Below, piece by piece: positions 12,381-12,488 of a DNA stretch of 12,488 nucleotides. The notes under the pieces were generated by a model. The model saw nothing but the letters and a program-made list of their open reading frames with translations. It did not search any database and had not been told where the DNA came from. The stretch's first letter is position 1. Every line of letters starts with the position of its first letter. The DNA comes from Promethearchaeota archaeon (GTDB taxonomy: Archaea; Asgardarchaeota; Lokiarchaeia; Sigynarchaeales; SOKP01), in contig JAUXAJ010000142.1 in assembly GCA_030620005.1 (NCBI GenBank), positions 1 to 12,488 on the forward strand. The letters are read 5' to 3'. Position numbers and translations under genes: made by a program.

Positions 12381-12488
12381 ATGAAGGGAATGAACCCGTA
12401 TATTGAGATTAGGGCATTAAAGATGAGATTTGTTTTAAAAAAACATGGGAAATTAGTTGACGAAGACACGCTCGAAGATATAGTAGAC
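12381..12488 (+). CDS. 5' end of an unrecognised gene running off the window
   Basis: From ATG 12381 (or ATG 12390) the plus strand is open to the window edge: 36 codons with clear protein character (NPYIEIRALKMRFVLKK, then a DEDTLEDIVD end). GGAG at 12373-12376 stands 4 bases upstream of the first ATG and 13 before the second. The opposite strand in this stretch is only a Ser/Thr-rich shadow. The frame starts within 20 bases of the helicase breakpoint. The family cannot be told from so little. Confidence 0.5.
   Translation, partial: MKGMNPYIEIRALKMRFVLKKHGKLVDEDTLEDIVD

Noticed and set aside
12245..12469. 74-codon minus-strand frame as the missing N-terminal part of the helicase
   Set aside because: Its Ser/Thr-rich translation has no helicase motif and is the reverse of better coding on the plus strand from 12381; past 12353 it is out of frame with the true helicase sequence.

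Overview
The window is strongly AT-rich, with mostly single-gene transcription units, archaeal TATA boxes about 25 nt upstream of start codons and oligo-T stretches after stop codons. It contains a small Ras-like GTPase-fold protein, a short two-knuckle zinc-ribbon protein and a zinc-ribbon membrane protein. The most economical reading is an Asgard (Lokiarchaeia-like, Promethearchaeota) archaeon. This is inferred from gene style and resemblance, not from a marker gene.

Layout. Positions 1-1300 hold two small ribbon-helix-helix-like (RHH-like) genes on the minus strand, in long AT-rich spacers. A flavodoxin-like gene (minus) follows at 1300-1785, then a 12-helix MFS exporter (plus) at 2306-3553. 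An unknown 136-residue protein (plus, 3817-4227) converges on a two-gene minus-strand operon: a small charged helical protein followed by a nucleotidyltransferase, resembling a toxin-antitoxin type module. The next gap (5163-5818) carries what looks like a decayed membrane-protein gene. Then come a membrane protein with a C-terminal zinc ribbon (5819-6604, minus), a third small RHH-like gene paralogous to the one at 795-1010, and a DMT/EamA transporter (7581-8558, minus). The transporter is divergent from a degenerate small GTPase-like gene (8644-9240, plus). A short zinc-ribbon gene (9369-9560, plus) converges on a large gene (9667-11688, minus) encoding two metallo-beta-lactamase domains and a C-terminal beta-sandwich. 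The right end holds only the motif V-VI end of an XPD/Rad3-type helicase (minus). It breaks off at 12366, right next to the start of an unrelated plus-strand reading frame that leaves the window.

The genes do not form one pathway: apart from the nucleotidyltransferase pair, each appears to have its own promoter. The window looks like an accessory stretch with transporters, small regulators, one TA-like module and several gene remnants. The items most worth following are the tandem MBL protein whose two halves have lost different zinc ligands, the GTPase-fold protein lacking most nucleotide-binding motifs, the nucleotidyltransferase operon, and the abrupt helicase breakpoint. No CRISPR array, tRNA, rRNA or intact mobile element was seen.
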